A stretch of DNA of 64,000 bases from Cellvibrionaceae bacterium (GTDB lineage: Bacteria > Pseudomonadota > Gammaproteobacteria > Pseudomonadales > Cellvibrionaceae). Positions 56,888 through 64,000 of the stretch are shown here, in pieces. The notes under the pieces were generated by a model. It made no database searches. It was not told where the DNA came from and worked only from the letters and a program-made list of their open reading frames with translations. Numbering within the stretch: the stretch's first letter is position 1; the number at the start of each line of letters is the position of its first letter. The stretch lies in contig JANQJP010000037.1 of NCBI GenBank assembly GCA_028281575.1, positions 37,197 through 101,196 on the forward strand. Reading direction: 5' to 3'. Position numbers and translations under genes: made by a program.

Positions 56888-57181
56888 TTACACCGTGGCG
56901 GCGTTCAAATATTGCTTAAGCCATTGAGTAACTTCTTCTTTACTGTCATGGTTTAAGTTGCGCCATGCGGCCTCACTCTGAAGGCGAGTGACTAACAGCC
57001 CGTCATCGTGGTCCATTGCCTGTGCCAGGTGATCTCGAATTTGCTTCGCGCTTTGCTGGCTGACAACGACCCAAGTAGATTCGAGTGGATGGCACCAATA
57101 GCCATAGTCTTTAATTCGCTCATAGAACGGTTCATAGTTTCGCTGTTTTCGCAGGTCATAATTGATCTGATATACTTTCAT
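56888..57181 (-). CDS. Small Cas2-fold (SinR-annotated) protein
   Basis: A 97-residue ferredoxin-like protein. KVYQINYDLRKQRNYEPFYE has the Cas2-type beta1 strand ending in Asp 9 (the metal-binding position in Cas2), followed by YGYWCHPLESTWVVVSQQSA. Proteins like this are often labelled SinR family or Cas2-like. No Cas1, other Cas gene or CRISPR repeat is in the window, so a role within the restriction system is more likely. It is the first gene of the type I operon. Function unknown. Confidence 0.7.
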   Translation of the reverse strand: MKVYQINYDLRKQRNYEPFYERIKDYGYWCHPLESTWVVVSQQSAKQIRDHLAQAMDHDDGLLVTRLQSEAAWRNLNHDSKEEVTQWLKQYLNAATV

Positions 57182-57346
57182 CGTTCATGTTTCCTCATAA
57201 TCGTTCGGAACTTGAATGCCGCGGCAGGCTGCAACCTGCCGCATCTTCTCTCTTTAATTGAGAGCGCCCTTCAATTCTGCATTGAATCTCAGAACCTTCG
57301 TTTCTCGCTCTGGCATATCCACTCCGTCTAACAAGTTAATTGCTGA

Positions 57347-57434
57347 AGTAGAGTGTCTACTGTAAGCGATTGCTGCTTATGGTGTCTTCTTTCATGCTGG
57401 TTGTCAATCATTACTTGCAGTAGAGACTCTACTG
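57347..57434. promoter_or_regulatory. Two near-identical dyads, likely AbiEi operators
   Basis: Two 16-mers, AGTAGAGTGTCTACTG (57347-57362) and AGTAGAGACTCTACTG (57419-57434), differ only in the three central bases and lie 72 bp apart. Each is a dyad, and the second extends to a 17-bp perfect palindrome from 57418. They lie between the divergent restriction operon and the AbiE operon. AbiEi antitoxins are known to repress their own promoter by binding inverted repeats, so these are good operator candidates. The rest of 57182-57538 contains no gene. Confidence 0.72.
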
Positions 57435-57440
57435 TTGTAT

Positions 57441-57468
57441 TTGATCAATCTTAAATAGAGTGTAAACT
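57441..57468 (+). promoter_or_regulatory. Possible abiE promoter
   Basis: TTGATC (57441-57446) and TAAACT (57463-57468) are separated by 16 nt, just downstream of the second dyad and about 70 nt before the abiEi start. The match to consensus is moderate. Confidence 0.45.
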
Positions 57469-57538
57469 TCCAAAAAGTGGAAGACTTTGGAATTTTATGT
57501 GATTTCTGGGTGTGTATGCAGGATTGGGAAATAGACAG

Positions 57539-58201
57539 ATGCAGACATTGACGAATCAGCTTGTAGAGCAGGGGTTTACCAATAGGGTGCTAACTGAGGC
57601 GCAGCTGAGCCGTATTGTGGAGGGCTCCAGGCAGCGGAGATATCACCTGGTAAGCCGAGCGGTAAAGGCGGGCGAGTTAGTTAGGTTGAGACAGGGTATC
57701 TACATTCTGGACGCTAAGATTAGGAAATATGGGTGCCACCCGTTCGCATTTGCTCAAGTATTAGTGCCGGGTAGCTATATCTCGCTTGAGACTGCATTGG
57801 CCTATCATGGGTGGATTCCGGAAGCTGTCTATGAGACGGCCAGTATTTTGCTTGGGAGAAAGTCCAGGGAGTATGAAAATGAGTTGCTTGGTAAGTTTTC
57901 CTTTCACCCCTTAGCTACTAATAAGGGGTACTTCTTAGAGCTGGTTGAAAGGGTCCAAATTAATCAGCAAGCCATGCTTGTTGCTAAGCCGCTTAGAGCT
58001 TTGATGGACTTGGTTTGCTACAAGAAAATGGAGTGGAAGGGCGTTGAGTGGATCGAGAAAGGGATGCGCATCGATCAGGAGTATTTAAGAAGAGTAACTG
58101 GCGCTGAGGTTAGGACGTTAAAGTTGGTGTATAAGCAAAAACGCGTGCAAGATTTTCTTAAAGAGCTGGAAAGAGAGTTGGGTCTGGAGCTAGGAGGCTA
58201 G
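57539..58201 (+). CDS. abiEi: AbiEi-type antitoxin/transcriptional regulator
   Basis: A protein of about 220 residues. The N-terminal winged helix contains LTEAQLSRIVEGSRQRRYHL, VSRAVKAGELVRLRQGIYIL. The C-terminal part has PFAFAQVLVPGSYISLETAL, AYHGWIPEA and the ARAL-like RALMDLVCYKK. This is the COG5340 antitoxin that neutralises AbiEii and represses the operon. ATG 57539 is preferred, since a GGGAAA site lies upstream; GTG 57512 is less likely. It is transcribed away from the restriction operon. Confidence 0.88.
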   Translation: MQTLTNQLVEQGFTNRVLTEAQLSRIVEGSRQRRYHLVSRAVKAGELVRLRQGIYILDAKIRKYGCHPFAFAQVLVPGSYISLETALAYHGWIPEAVYETASILLGRKSREYENELLGKFSFHPLATNKGYFLELVERVQINQQAMLVAKPLRALMDLVCYKKMEWKGVEWIEKGMRIDQEYLRRVTGAEVRTLKLVYKQKRVQDFLKELERELGLELGG

Positions 58202-58233
58202 CTTTTTTTAAAAATCAGAAGCAGGAAAGAAGC

Positions 58234-59079
58234 ATGATTGATTTGATTCAGCAAAAGCTGGATGAATATGAGGCAACGAATCCGGTTGAAGAGGAGCAGG
58301 CCACCAAAGAGATTATTCAAGAGATTGCCTTGTATGCTTTATGGCGGGCTGATTTCTTTGAGGTTGCTGCATTTCAGGGGGGGACGAGTTTAAGGATTCT
58401 TCAGGGTTTACCCAGGTTTTCTGAAGATCTGGACTTTATGCTGAAAGAGCCCGATCCGGATTTTGATTGGCGTGGTTATTTAGATGCATTACTGGGGTGC
58501 TTTGAAGAGTTCGGTTTGAATTCAGAGGCTTTGCCAAAGGGGAGGATGGATAACCGAGTTAGGAAAGCGGTTATCAAAGATAACTCCGTCACCAATCAGC
58601 TGAATTTGTCATTTTATCGTGGGCATGAGAATCAAAAGCTTAAAATTAAGCTCGAGATTGATGTCGAGCCTCCTGCCGGTTCGGGGTATGCGTATACGTA
58701 CTTGGATTTTCCTCTTGATTACGAGATCTGTCATCAAGATTTGAGTAGCAATTTTGCTCTGAAGATTCACGCTCTGCTTTGTCGAGGCTTTTTGAAGGGA
58801 AGGGACTGGTACGACTTTAATTGGTATGTAAAACAGAAGATCTCGCCAAACTTGCCGCATTTGAAAAATGCCTTGTACCAATATGGCCCTTGGCAGGGAG
58901 ATGAAGGTTTATCGGTGGATCTAGAGTGGTTGCAAGGCGCGCTGAACGTGGAGATTGAGAGGATTAATTGGGAAGAGGCTGCTGCTGATGTGGAGAGGTT
59001 TTTAAGTGTTAGCGAGCAGAAGAGCTTGTCACTCTGGAGTGAGCGGTTTTTTAAGAAGCGTGTGAGCGAGCTGACGTAG
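58234..59079 (+). CDS. abiEii: AbiEii/AbiGii-type nucleotidyltransferase toxin
   Basis: A 281-residue DUF1814 nucleotidyltransferase-fold toxin. FQGGTSLRILQGLPRFSEDL followed by DFML carries the G-G-T/S and D-x-D motifs. KLKIKLEIDVEPPAG holds a further acidic position, and FALKIHALLCRGFLKGRDWYD contains the family K...R.K.RD motif. Related toxins modify tRNA or other RNA, causing growth arrest during phage infection. A good ribosome site (AGGAAAG) lies 7 nt before ATG 58234. It forms a pair with abiEi, separated by 32 nt. Confidence 0.9.
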   Translation: MIDLIQQKLDEYEATNPVEEEQATKEIIQEIALYALWRADFFEVAAFQGGTSLRILQGLPRFSEDLDFMLKEPDPDFDWRGYLDALLGCFEEFGLNSEALPKGRMDNRVRKAVIKDNSVTNQLNLSFYRGHENQKLKIKLEIDVEPPAGSGYAYTYLDFPLDYEICHQDLSSNFALKIHALLCRGFLKGRDWYDFNWYVKQKISPNLPHLKNALYQYGPWQGDEGLSVDLEWLQGALNVEIERINWEEAAADVERFLSVSEQKSLSLWSERFFKKRVSELT

Positions 59080-59167
59080 GCTGACTGGCCTGGAGGCTTG
59101 GCAGCTCCTATCGCCTGCATCTATTCCTGGCTTTGGTGATGCTACACCGGAGCTTGGTGTACTCAGG

Positions 59168-59611
59168 GTGCCGATAAGTAATGGACATAAACTTACTATT
59201 GATATCCTTGGCGCGATTGCGGGGCTAAGTAAAGCTGAGATAGAAAAGTACGCTGTAACACTCGACATTATGGAAGTTTCAGTTGGGATGCTTAAAAGCC
59301 GTATCGCTAACGTTATTTCTCTAAGTCGCACTGACACCTACAGTATGAAGCAGCTTGATGCCTCAATTAAGATTCTTTACCACTTCATTAACACTCTACT
59401 TGATAGTGGATATCATTTTGCACGAAAGGAAGTGAGCGATATATTGCACATAGCTGAGCGCAGAGACGGGATAGCACTATATAAGCGACTCGACGTTGAT
59501 ATTCTTGAGTCTATACCTAAAAGACATAAAAGCTATCCAAATGAGTTTGTGAATAGACGTTTAGCGGCCTGTGTCGCTAGAATAGAGAAGAAGAGAGCAT
59601 CAAAAATATAG
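59168..59611 (+). CDS. Hypothetical protein, 147 aa or longer
   Basis: I do not recognise it. GTG 59168 opens a frame with VPISNGHKLTIDILGAIAGL, SMKQLDASIKILYHFINTLL and YHFARKEVSDILHIAERRDG. It is mostly helical and charged at the C-terminus (IEKKRASKI). The frame stays open upstream to the AbiEii stop at 59079 and encodes a protein-like stretch (LLSPASIPGFGDATPELGVL), so the true start is uncertain; the gene may also be the end of a longer, lost one. It is followed after 2 nt by another small gene, as in an operon. Confidence 0.5.
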   Translation: MPISNGHKLTIDILGAIAGLSKAEIEKYAVTLDIMEVSVGMLKSRIANVISLSRTDTYSMKQLDASIKILYHFINTLLDSGYHFARKEVSDILHIAERRDGIALYKRLDVDILESIPKRHKSYPNEFVNRRLAACVARIEKKRASKI

Positions 59612-59613
59612 TT

Positions 59614-59805
59614 ATGAACTTAGACGATATCCGAAAAGAAAAGGAAGCCGAGCGCGAAGAGGTTACTCGCAAGATCGCTGCTGGGCAGTCGTTTGAAGAG
59701 CATGTTCGCGAAAAGTCAGCCTTTGATCTCGATGCTATTCGTAATTCTCGAATCGTTATACATTCGGATGGCGAGGATATCGTCATACGACCCAAGAAAG
59801 TCTAG
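59614..59805 (+). CDS. Small charged protein, 63 aa
   Basis: I do not recognise this. MNLDDIRKEKEAEREEVTRK is a strongly charged helix, followed by FEEHVREKSAFDLDAIRNSR and a basic end IVIRPKKV. It begins 2 nt after the previous stop, so the two genes form a unit that could be a further toxin-antitoxin or defence module, which is speculation. ATG 59614 lacks a strong ribosome site but may be read by coupling. Confidence 0.5.
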   Translation: MNLDDIRKEKEAEREEVTRKIAAGQSFEEHVREKSAFDLDAIRNSRIVIHSDGEDIVIRPKKV

Positions 59806-60000
59806 AGTCTGCCTGACTTCTTTCCCGCTTAGTATATCTTGTTGGGGCGCTGCCCAAACCCCAAAGTATTTATATAACAATAATGTTCCTCAACTGAGGA
59901 CGTTTTATTGTTTGATACAATGGTAGTCCGATTTTTAATCGGTCTCGGCGTGACAAATAATATTAAGGAAATAATTTAAGACGACTTGAAAAGGCTTTCT

Positions 60001-60045
60001 ACTGGCAGTGTTGAGGTCAGCGGTTCGATCCCTGCGGCTCCACCA
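60001..60045 (+). repeat. Relic of the tRNA-Ala 3' half (island right end)
   Basis: Bases 60001-60032 are identical to 48934-48965 of tRNA-Ala (anticodon loop to T-loop). The last part, TGCGGCTCCACCA, ends identically in GGCTCCACCA but has lost or changed a few bases, so the T-stem does not pair. There is no 5' half. It is the displaced 3' end left at the right side of the island, read in the same direction as the intact tRNA. Confidence 0.9.
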
Positions 60046-60055
60046 ATACCAAAAC

Positions 60056-60090
60056 AAAAAAGGCCGCACTATAAAAACACGGCCTTTTTT
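60056..60090. terminator. Bidirectional intrinsic terminator downstream of gltX
   Basis: AAAAAAGGCCG (60056-60066) pairs perfectly with CGGCCTTTTTT (60080-60090) around a 13-nt loop. It can stop transcription from the tRNA-relic side and from gltX on the minus strand. Confidence 0.88.
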
Positions 60091-60109
60091 GTTGACGCGA
60101 CCAGTGCAC

Positions 60110-61594
60110 CTAGTTGAGCGCCGCGTATTCTTTTTCATAGCGCTTAAGCACTTTTTTCCCCGCACCGCCAAGCACCTCGATGGCATAACGTAAGCGCGCG
60201 CGGCTGAGATCGGAGCCCAACAACACCATAGCATCCATTACAGAAAAACTTGCCGTCGAACCTGAAATAGCAATAAAAACCGGTGCCAGGAAATCTTTGA
60301 GTTTGATATTTAAAGCACCCGCCAGTTCTTTCAACGCATTAAATATGTCATCGCGCTGCCAGTCGCGAAGTGCTTCGAGTTTCCACAGCACAAATTGAAG
60401 TACCTTTTTCTGATCTTCCAGCTCCAAATTGTTTTCAGCAAAATGATTTTCTGCAACAGGCAACATGCCAGATACCAAAAAGGACGCCGCTGGAGCGAAG
60501 TCACTCAATGTTTCCATGCGCGGTTTAATATGAGGAATCACTTCCATCAAATTATCCTGATTAAACGCCCAGCTAATTAGGCGGCTGGCGAGCTGTTCGT
60601 TGCTCAAGTCTTCGCGTATCCACATGCCGTTTAGCCAGCTTAATTTTTCAACATCAAAAATAGGTCCACCAAGAGAAACACGCTTCAGATCAAACGCCGC
60701 CTGCATCTGCGCGAGACTGAATTTCTCTTCGCCATTTGGCATGGACCAGCCCATGCGACCAAGATAATTTGTCACCGCCTCCGGCAGGTAGCCCATGCGT
60801 TTGTAGTACAGGATACTCGTTGGGTTTTTACGCTTACTCAGTTTGGATTTATCTGGGTTGCGTAACAACGGCAAGTGGCAAAACGTCGGTGCCTCCCAAC
60901 CAAAGTATTGATAGAGCAACAAATGCTTGGGCGCAGAGTTTATCCACTCTTCGCCACGAATAACGTGAGTAATGCCCATAAGATGATCATCGACCACATT
61001 CGCCAGATGATAGGTCGGCATGCCATCTGACTTAAGCAAAATCTGCGCATCAACTAAGGCCCAATCGAGCGCCATAGTACCGCGAAGCATATCGTCAACT
61101 GCGCAAGTACCTTCGGCTTCCGGCACCATCATCCGCACAACGTAGGGCATGTTCTCCGCCTCGCGCCGAGTGCGCTCATCATCGTCGAGCATCAAATCAG
61201 AGGGTTTTAAGGCGCTGTGCACGCCAGACGCCTTTCTGGCACTGCGCAATGCATCCAGCTCATCCGCCGTGCGATAGCATTTAAATGCGTGTCCAGCGTC
61301 TAATAACTGCTGCACATACTGCCCATATATGTCTTTGCGCTCACTCTGGCGATAAGGACCTGCCTCTCCACCGACATCTGGTCCCTCGTCCCAATCCAGG
61401 CCCAGCCAGCGAAGCGAGTCGAGTATCGCCTGCTCTGAAGCCGGGGTTGAGCGCGACTGATCGGTGTCTTCAATCCGAAGCACAAACGCGCCGCCGTGCT
61501 GACGGGCAAAACAGAGATTAAAAAGTGCGATATACGCTGTACCGACGTGTGGATCGCCGGTGGGAGAAGGTGCTATGCGGGTGCGGACCGTCAT
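60110..61594 (-). CDS. gltX: Glutamyl-tRNA synthetase
   Basis: A 494-residue class I synthetase. [20 protein letters not shown] holds the HIGH-type motif (P-H-V-G at 15-18) and [15 protein letters not shown] the KMSKS-type motif (251-255). It charges tRNA-Glu with glutamate in the cytoplasm. The length and start ([13 protein letters not shown]) are standard. It lies just outside the right end of the island, so the chromosomal insertion point is next to gltX. Confidence 0.96.
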   Translation of the reverse strand: MTVRTRIAPSPTGDPHVGTAYIALFNLCFARQHGGAFVLRIEDTDQSRSTPASEQAILDSLRWLGLDWDEGPDVGGEAGPYRQSERKDIYGQYVQQLLDAGHAFKCYRTADELDALRSARKASGVHSALKPSDLMLDDDERTRREAENMPYVVRMMVPEAEGTCAVDDMLRGTMALDWALVDAQILLKSDGMPTYHLANVVDDHLMGITHVIRGEEWINSAPKHLLLYQYFGWEAPTFCHLPLLRNPDKSKLSKRKNPTSILYYKRMGYLPEAVTNYLGRMGWSMPNGEEKFSLAQMQAAFDLKRVSLGGPIFDVEKLSWLNGMWIREDLSNEQLASRLISWAFNQDNLMEVIPHIKPRMETLSDFAPAASFLVSGMLPVAENHFAENNLELEDQKKVLQFVLWKLEALRDWQRDDIFNALKELAGALNIKLKDFLAPVFIAISGSTASFSVMDAMVLLGSDLSRARLRYAIEVLGGAGKKVLKRYEKEYAALN

Positions 61595-61873
61595 CTGGAT
61601 AATTGGCCTTTGTAATAAGAAAACAGCGGGGGATTATACGCCGCTTTTGTGTGGCATTCACGAGCTGCTTTTATACGTCGTCGACGCCAATGTTGCGATT
61701 TTTCCTCAGCAAATATGCTCATCGCCCAAAAATTAAACACCAAAATAAATGCTTCTCAGAGTCCGCTCTCTATAAACACTTACTGTCTACTTGCCACAAA
61801 CCGCAAAAACACGAACAATTACCCAAAAATCACGAGCCTGTTACCGCCCATCAACTCAAACCGGATAGTATCC

Positions 61874-62449
61874 ATGCATGAAAATAAAGCGCTTCAGGCG
61901 CTACTTAGCCGACGCTCTGTATTAGCGAACAATATGATTGAACCCGGACCATCTGCAGAGGAGGTATCAACCATTCTGCGCGCCGCTCATCGCGTGCCCG
62001 ATCACGGCAAAATAGGCCCCTGGCGCTTTATCATATTTAAAGGCGACGCACGCGCAGCTTTCAGCAATGTGCTTAAAGCGCGAACACAAGAAATAGATCC
62101 AGGTGCGAGTGAAAAACTGCTTAAGTTTGAAGCTGAACGTTTCTTGCGCGCTCCGCTGGTTATCGCCGTCATATCTAGCCCAATCGAACACAAGGTTCCC
62201 GCGTGGGAACAAGTACTCTCTGCCGGTGCCGCTTGTCAAAACATGCTGTTGGCATCTCAGGCGCTGGGCTATTCGGCACAGTGGCTTACTGAATGGTATG
62301 CCTATGATGAAAAAATCAGGTCACACTTAAAACTAAACGATAGCGAAAAAGTCGCTGGTTTTATTTATATAGGCACAGCCGCAGAAAAACCCAAGGAGCG
62401 CGCAAGACCAGATTTAAGTGAACGCGTATCTTATTGGGAAGCTTATTAG
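61874..62449 (+). CDS. Nitroreductase family protein (YdjA-like)
   Basis: A protein of about 191 residues of the FMN-dependent nitroreductase superfamily. ALQALLSRRSVLANNMIEPG is the FMN-binding RR-S start, HRVPDHGKIGPWRFIIFKGD the active-site stretch, AACQNMLLASQALGYSAQWL the QNM-helix, and VAGFIYIGTAAEKPKERARP the end. YdjA-like members oxidise or reduce quinones or nitro compounds with NAD(P)H. ATG 61874 is the likely start, since the frame further upstream has no family similarity. Its end overlaps the convergent next gene by 4 nt. Confidence 0.88.
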   Translation: MHENKALQALLSRRSVLANNMIEPGPSAEEVSTILRAAHRVPDHGKIGPWRFIIFKGDARAAFSNVLKARTQEIDPGASEKLLKFEAERFLRAPLVIAVISSPIEHKVPAWEQVLSAGAACQNMLLASQALGYSAQWLTEWYAYDEKIRSHLKLNDSEKVAGFIYIGTAAEKPKERARPDLSERVSYWEAY

Positions 62450-63342
62450 AATGCTTGACTCAACAAATCACTCTCAATATTCAACCAAAGTGATTTGTCT
62501 TCCACAGGTGTTTCCGATGTCATATTTGGATTCTCCAGATGAAATATTTTTCTCTTCTTTAGGTTCGATCGCTTAAGCGCATCCTTAATCATTGGATGAT
62601 TAAAAAACAACTCGTCAAAACTGCCATCTTCAATGGCATTTCTAAAACCTGTTTGTATTGTTTTCCCAAGAGATTCATTTTCCTTGGTGACAAAAAAATA
62701 CATCGCAAACGGATAAATTAACAAAATGTTTTGCTCAACAGTTAAGTTAAGCTCTGGCCTTGCTGCCACCTCGCTCCATAGCTCATGCACCGCCCTCGGA
62801 AAATAATCAAACCGCCCCCCTTCCAGCATATAAAAGAGGCTTTCGTATTTTACTGGCGCGACTATATTCATATCCGCGTGTTCCAACACTAACGTATCCC
62901 CCCAAAAACGACCTTGACCCAACGGAATTTTTTGCAATTCTGCAAGCGTATTCACTTGATCAAATAAAAATTGATCGCCTTCACGAATAATAAATATACG
63001 ATGCCCCAGCAAACCCTTTAAGATAGGTATGCGAATTGGATAAAAGTTTTCCTCATATTGTACTTGTGTACCTGCCCAGATAACCGAGAAAATGCCATCG
63101 TTCAACAAGCTGAACAAGCGAGCTTCGTTGACAACTTCGTGATACGGTTCGTAAGTATAATCTGCGTCGCTATCAGACTTGGCGATAGCCAACTTTAGTA
63201 TGTCTTGAACAAGCTTTTCTTTTGGATTACCTACCTGCGCATGAACAATATGAATTTTTTCTGAAAATGCGTGATTTGTTAAAAGAAGAGAACATAGAAT
63301 TATTGCGGAAATAATTCTTAAATAAAAATATCTAATAGACAT
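62446..63342 (-). CDS. Periplasmic substrate-binding-type protein
   Basis: A protein of about 298 residues starting with a signal peptide (MSIRYFYLRIISAIILCSLL, then HAFSEK). The body is like extracellular solute-binding family 3 folds (NDGIFSVIWAGTQ, IRIPILKGLLGHRIFIIREG, MLEGGRFDYFPRAVHELWSE). No transporter permease gene is nearby, so it may be an orphan binding or sensory protein. ATG 63342 places the signal peptide at the N-terminus; the frame extends to 63405 but the extra part is not needed. Ligand unknown. Confidence 0.72.
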   Translation of the reverse strand: MSIRYFYLRIISAIILCSLLLTNHAFSEKIHIVHAQVGNPKEKLVQDILKLAIAKSDSDADYTYEPYHEVVNEARLFSLLNDGIFSVIWAGTQVQYEENFYPIRIPILKGLLGHRIFIIREGDQFLFDQVNTLAELQKIPLGQGRFWGDTLVLEHADMNIVAPVKYESLFYMLEGGRFDYFPRAVHELWSEVAARPELNLTVEQNILLIYPFAMYFFVTKENESLGKTIQTGFRNAIEDGSFDELFFNHPMIKDALKRSNLKKRKIFHLENPNMTSETPVEDKSLWLNIESDLLSQAF

Positions 63343-63405
63343 GACAAGCCCCACAAAAAGATAACGATTTCCGGCGCGACCACTCAAGATCGAAACCAGA
63401 CTCAA

Positions 63406-63805
63406 AAGGTAACATTTGTTATCGCGCTATATCTTTTTAGCGGAGGCGTTTTGTTAAAGCTTAGCGTTAATCTATTATAGGTTCGCCAACTGCCAAATTA
63501 TAAATTCAGAACTTATTTCTATACCTTATTAATTTATCCTAGGCGCAAACATATATTTATCAAGTTTCGAATATCTATCCATGTGAAACTTATCTCAAAA
63601 TTTAATTTTTATTAATAAATATAAATCTTATTTATTTTTCACGAATGCAAATTTTGCACAAAATGCAAAATTTGCAAAGACTCCTAAAAAAACTCACACA
63701 TTTTCACAGCGCGTGCTTATGAGATTTGTTAAAAAACAGCGATAAATATCACTTCACCATGAAGAAAGTAAATACGGAAAGGTTCAGATAGTAAGATGAA
63801 CATTG
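63406..63805. other. AT-rich intergenic region, no gene
   Basis: About 400 nt between the binding-protein gene and the IS66 end. I see no reading frame, RNA gene or clear hairpin; it is rich in A/T runs. A promoter for the minus-strand gene must lie here, but I cannot define it. Confidence 0.45.
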
Positions 63806-64000
63806 GTAAGCGGTGAAGTAACTACACGGTATTAAGTGTTTAGCGTTTCTGCTAGCTTCCAAGGTAGCAGTTTTTCCACATCCTCAACCGAGTCGGCATT
63901 AGGGAGTTCTTTAAAAACGTGTTTTAAATAGTCATAGGGGTTGAGCTCATTGGCTTTCGCGGTCTGAATAAGGCTGTACAAGTTTGCACTCGCTTTAGCA
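63806..64000 (-). mobile_element. IS66-family transposase, 3' end at the window edge
   Basis: The minus-strand frame, stop at 63834-63832, reads KASANLYSLIQTAKANELNP, then YDYLKHVFKELPNADSVEDV and EKLLPWKLAETLNT, the classic IS66 TnpC C-terminus. The terminal sequence GTAAGCGG at 63806 agrees with the GTAA ends typical of IS66 elements, so the boundary probably lies there. The transposase continues beyond 64000. This copy, unlike the relic at 14259-14534, has no visible damage in the part seen. Confidence 0.85.

Larger units (their letters stand above)
48980..60045. mobile_element. About 11-kb defence island at tRNA-Ala
   Basis: The island begins after the intact tRNA-Ala and ends at a relic of the same tRNA's 3' half (60001-60045), the signature of integration into a tRNA gene. 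Between them are the type I restriction-modification operon, the AbiE pair and two unknown small genes, with no core genes. No integrase is visible, so mobility has been lost or depended on a partner. A further tRNA 3'-end copy at 49135-49155 suggests at least two events at the left end. Confidence 0.8.

Noticed and set aside
56888..57181. Evidence for a CRISPR-Cas system from the Cas2-like gene
   Set aside because: No Cas1, effector or repeat-spacer array is visible in the window, and the gene is embedded in a type I restriction operon.
60001..60045. A second functional tRNA
   Set aside because: Only the 3' half is present and its T-stem does not pair, so it is a relic.
59935..60234. Minus-strand frame containing WSRRDRTADL near the gltX end
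   Set aside because: It is the antisense of the tRNA relic running into an out-of-frame reading of gltX.

Overview
The window looks like a chromosomal segment of a marine-type gammaproteobacterium. Core genes (rpsA, ihfB, gltX, cysD with a fused cysNC, a manC-type gene and a WecA-type transferase) resemble those of Cellvibrionales and relatives. That placement is inferred from gene content only. DNA from about 8.2 to 43.7 kb and from 49.0 to 60.0 kb is accessory and rich in broken genes and mobile-element relics.

Region by region: (1) 1-8.1 kb holds envelope and membrane genes, an RND pump subunit, a 372-bp palindromic repeat element, and cysNC-cysD for sulfate activation. (2) 8.2-14.7 kb is a mobile-element graveyard: an IS4/IS3 hybrid relic, a truncated neuB, an intact epimerase-glycosyltransferase pair, serine recombinase remains, helicase and IS66 fragments, and a neuC fragment. 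(3) 14.9-36.9 kb is one long minus-strand surface-polysaccharide locus. It runs from a promoter and an ops (RfaH) element through a MarR_EPS regulator and wzz, an MsbA/PglK-like ABC exporter, and an unusual block (HpaI-type aldolase, KdsB-like cytidylyltransferase, methyltransferase, Gfo/Idh oxidoreductase, SIS isomerase, SDR, dehydroquinate-synthase-like cyclase, 2-hydroxyacid dehydrogenase). Then come a 3-aminosugar pair with a nonsense-mutated ketoisomerase, a GT61, a sulfotransferase, a GT4, an EpsG/Wzy-type polymerase, a GT2, a beta-propeller protein, a DUF616 protein and a methyltransferase. (4) 36.9-43.7 kb holds degraded ParB-like genes, an IS1380 element, rfaH, an IS91 relic, an intact acyltransferase-ketoisomerase fusion, a broken gtrA and an ISL3 relic. 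(5) 43.7-49.0 kb is core-like: WecA-type transferase, manC, ihfB, rpsA, tRNA-Ala(GGC). (6) 49.0-60.05 kb is a defence island lying between the intact tRNA-Ala and a relic of its 3' half. It carries a type I restriction-modification operon with a Cas2-fold protein, an extra half-size specificity subunit and a YgjP-type metalloprotease, opposite an AbiEi/AbiEii toxin-antitoxin pair. Two near-identical dyads lie between the divergent operons. (7) 60.1-64 kb holds gltX, a nitroreductase, a periplasmic binding protein and the end of an IS66 element.

How the genes may work together: RfaH probably loads at the ops site to carry polymerase through the more than 20-kb polysaccharide operon. CysD/CysNC can supply PAPS, the donor for the in-cluster sulfotransferase, so a sulfated polysaccharide is plausible. 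ManC and the WecA-type enzyme could supply GDP-mannose and the lipid-linked first sugar. Remnants of a 4,6-dehydratase, neuC and neuB suggest that an older nonulosonate (legionaminate-like) pathway has been lost.

Many pseudogenes differ from intact genes by single-base changes in homopolymers. Real decay and assembly error cannot be told apart from this sequence alone.
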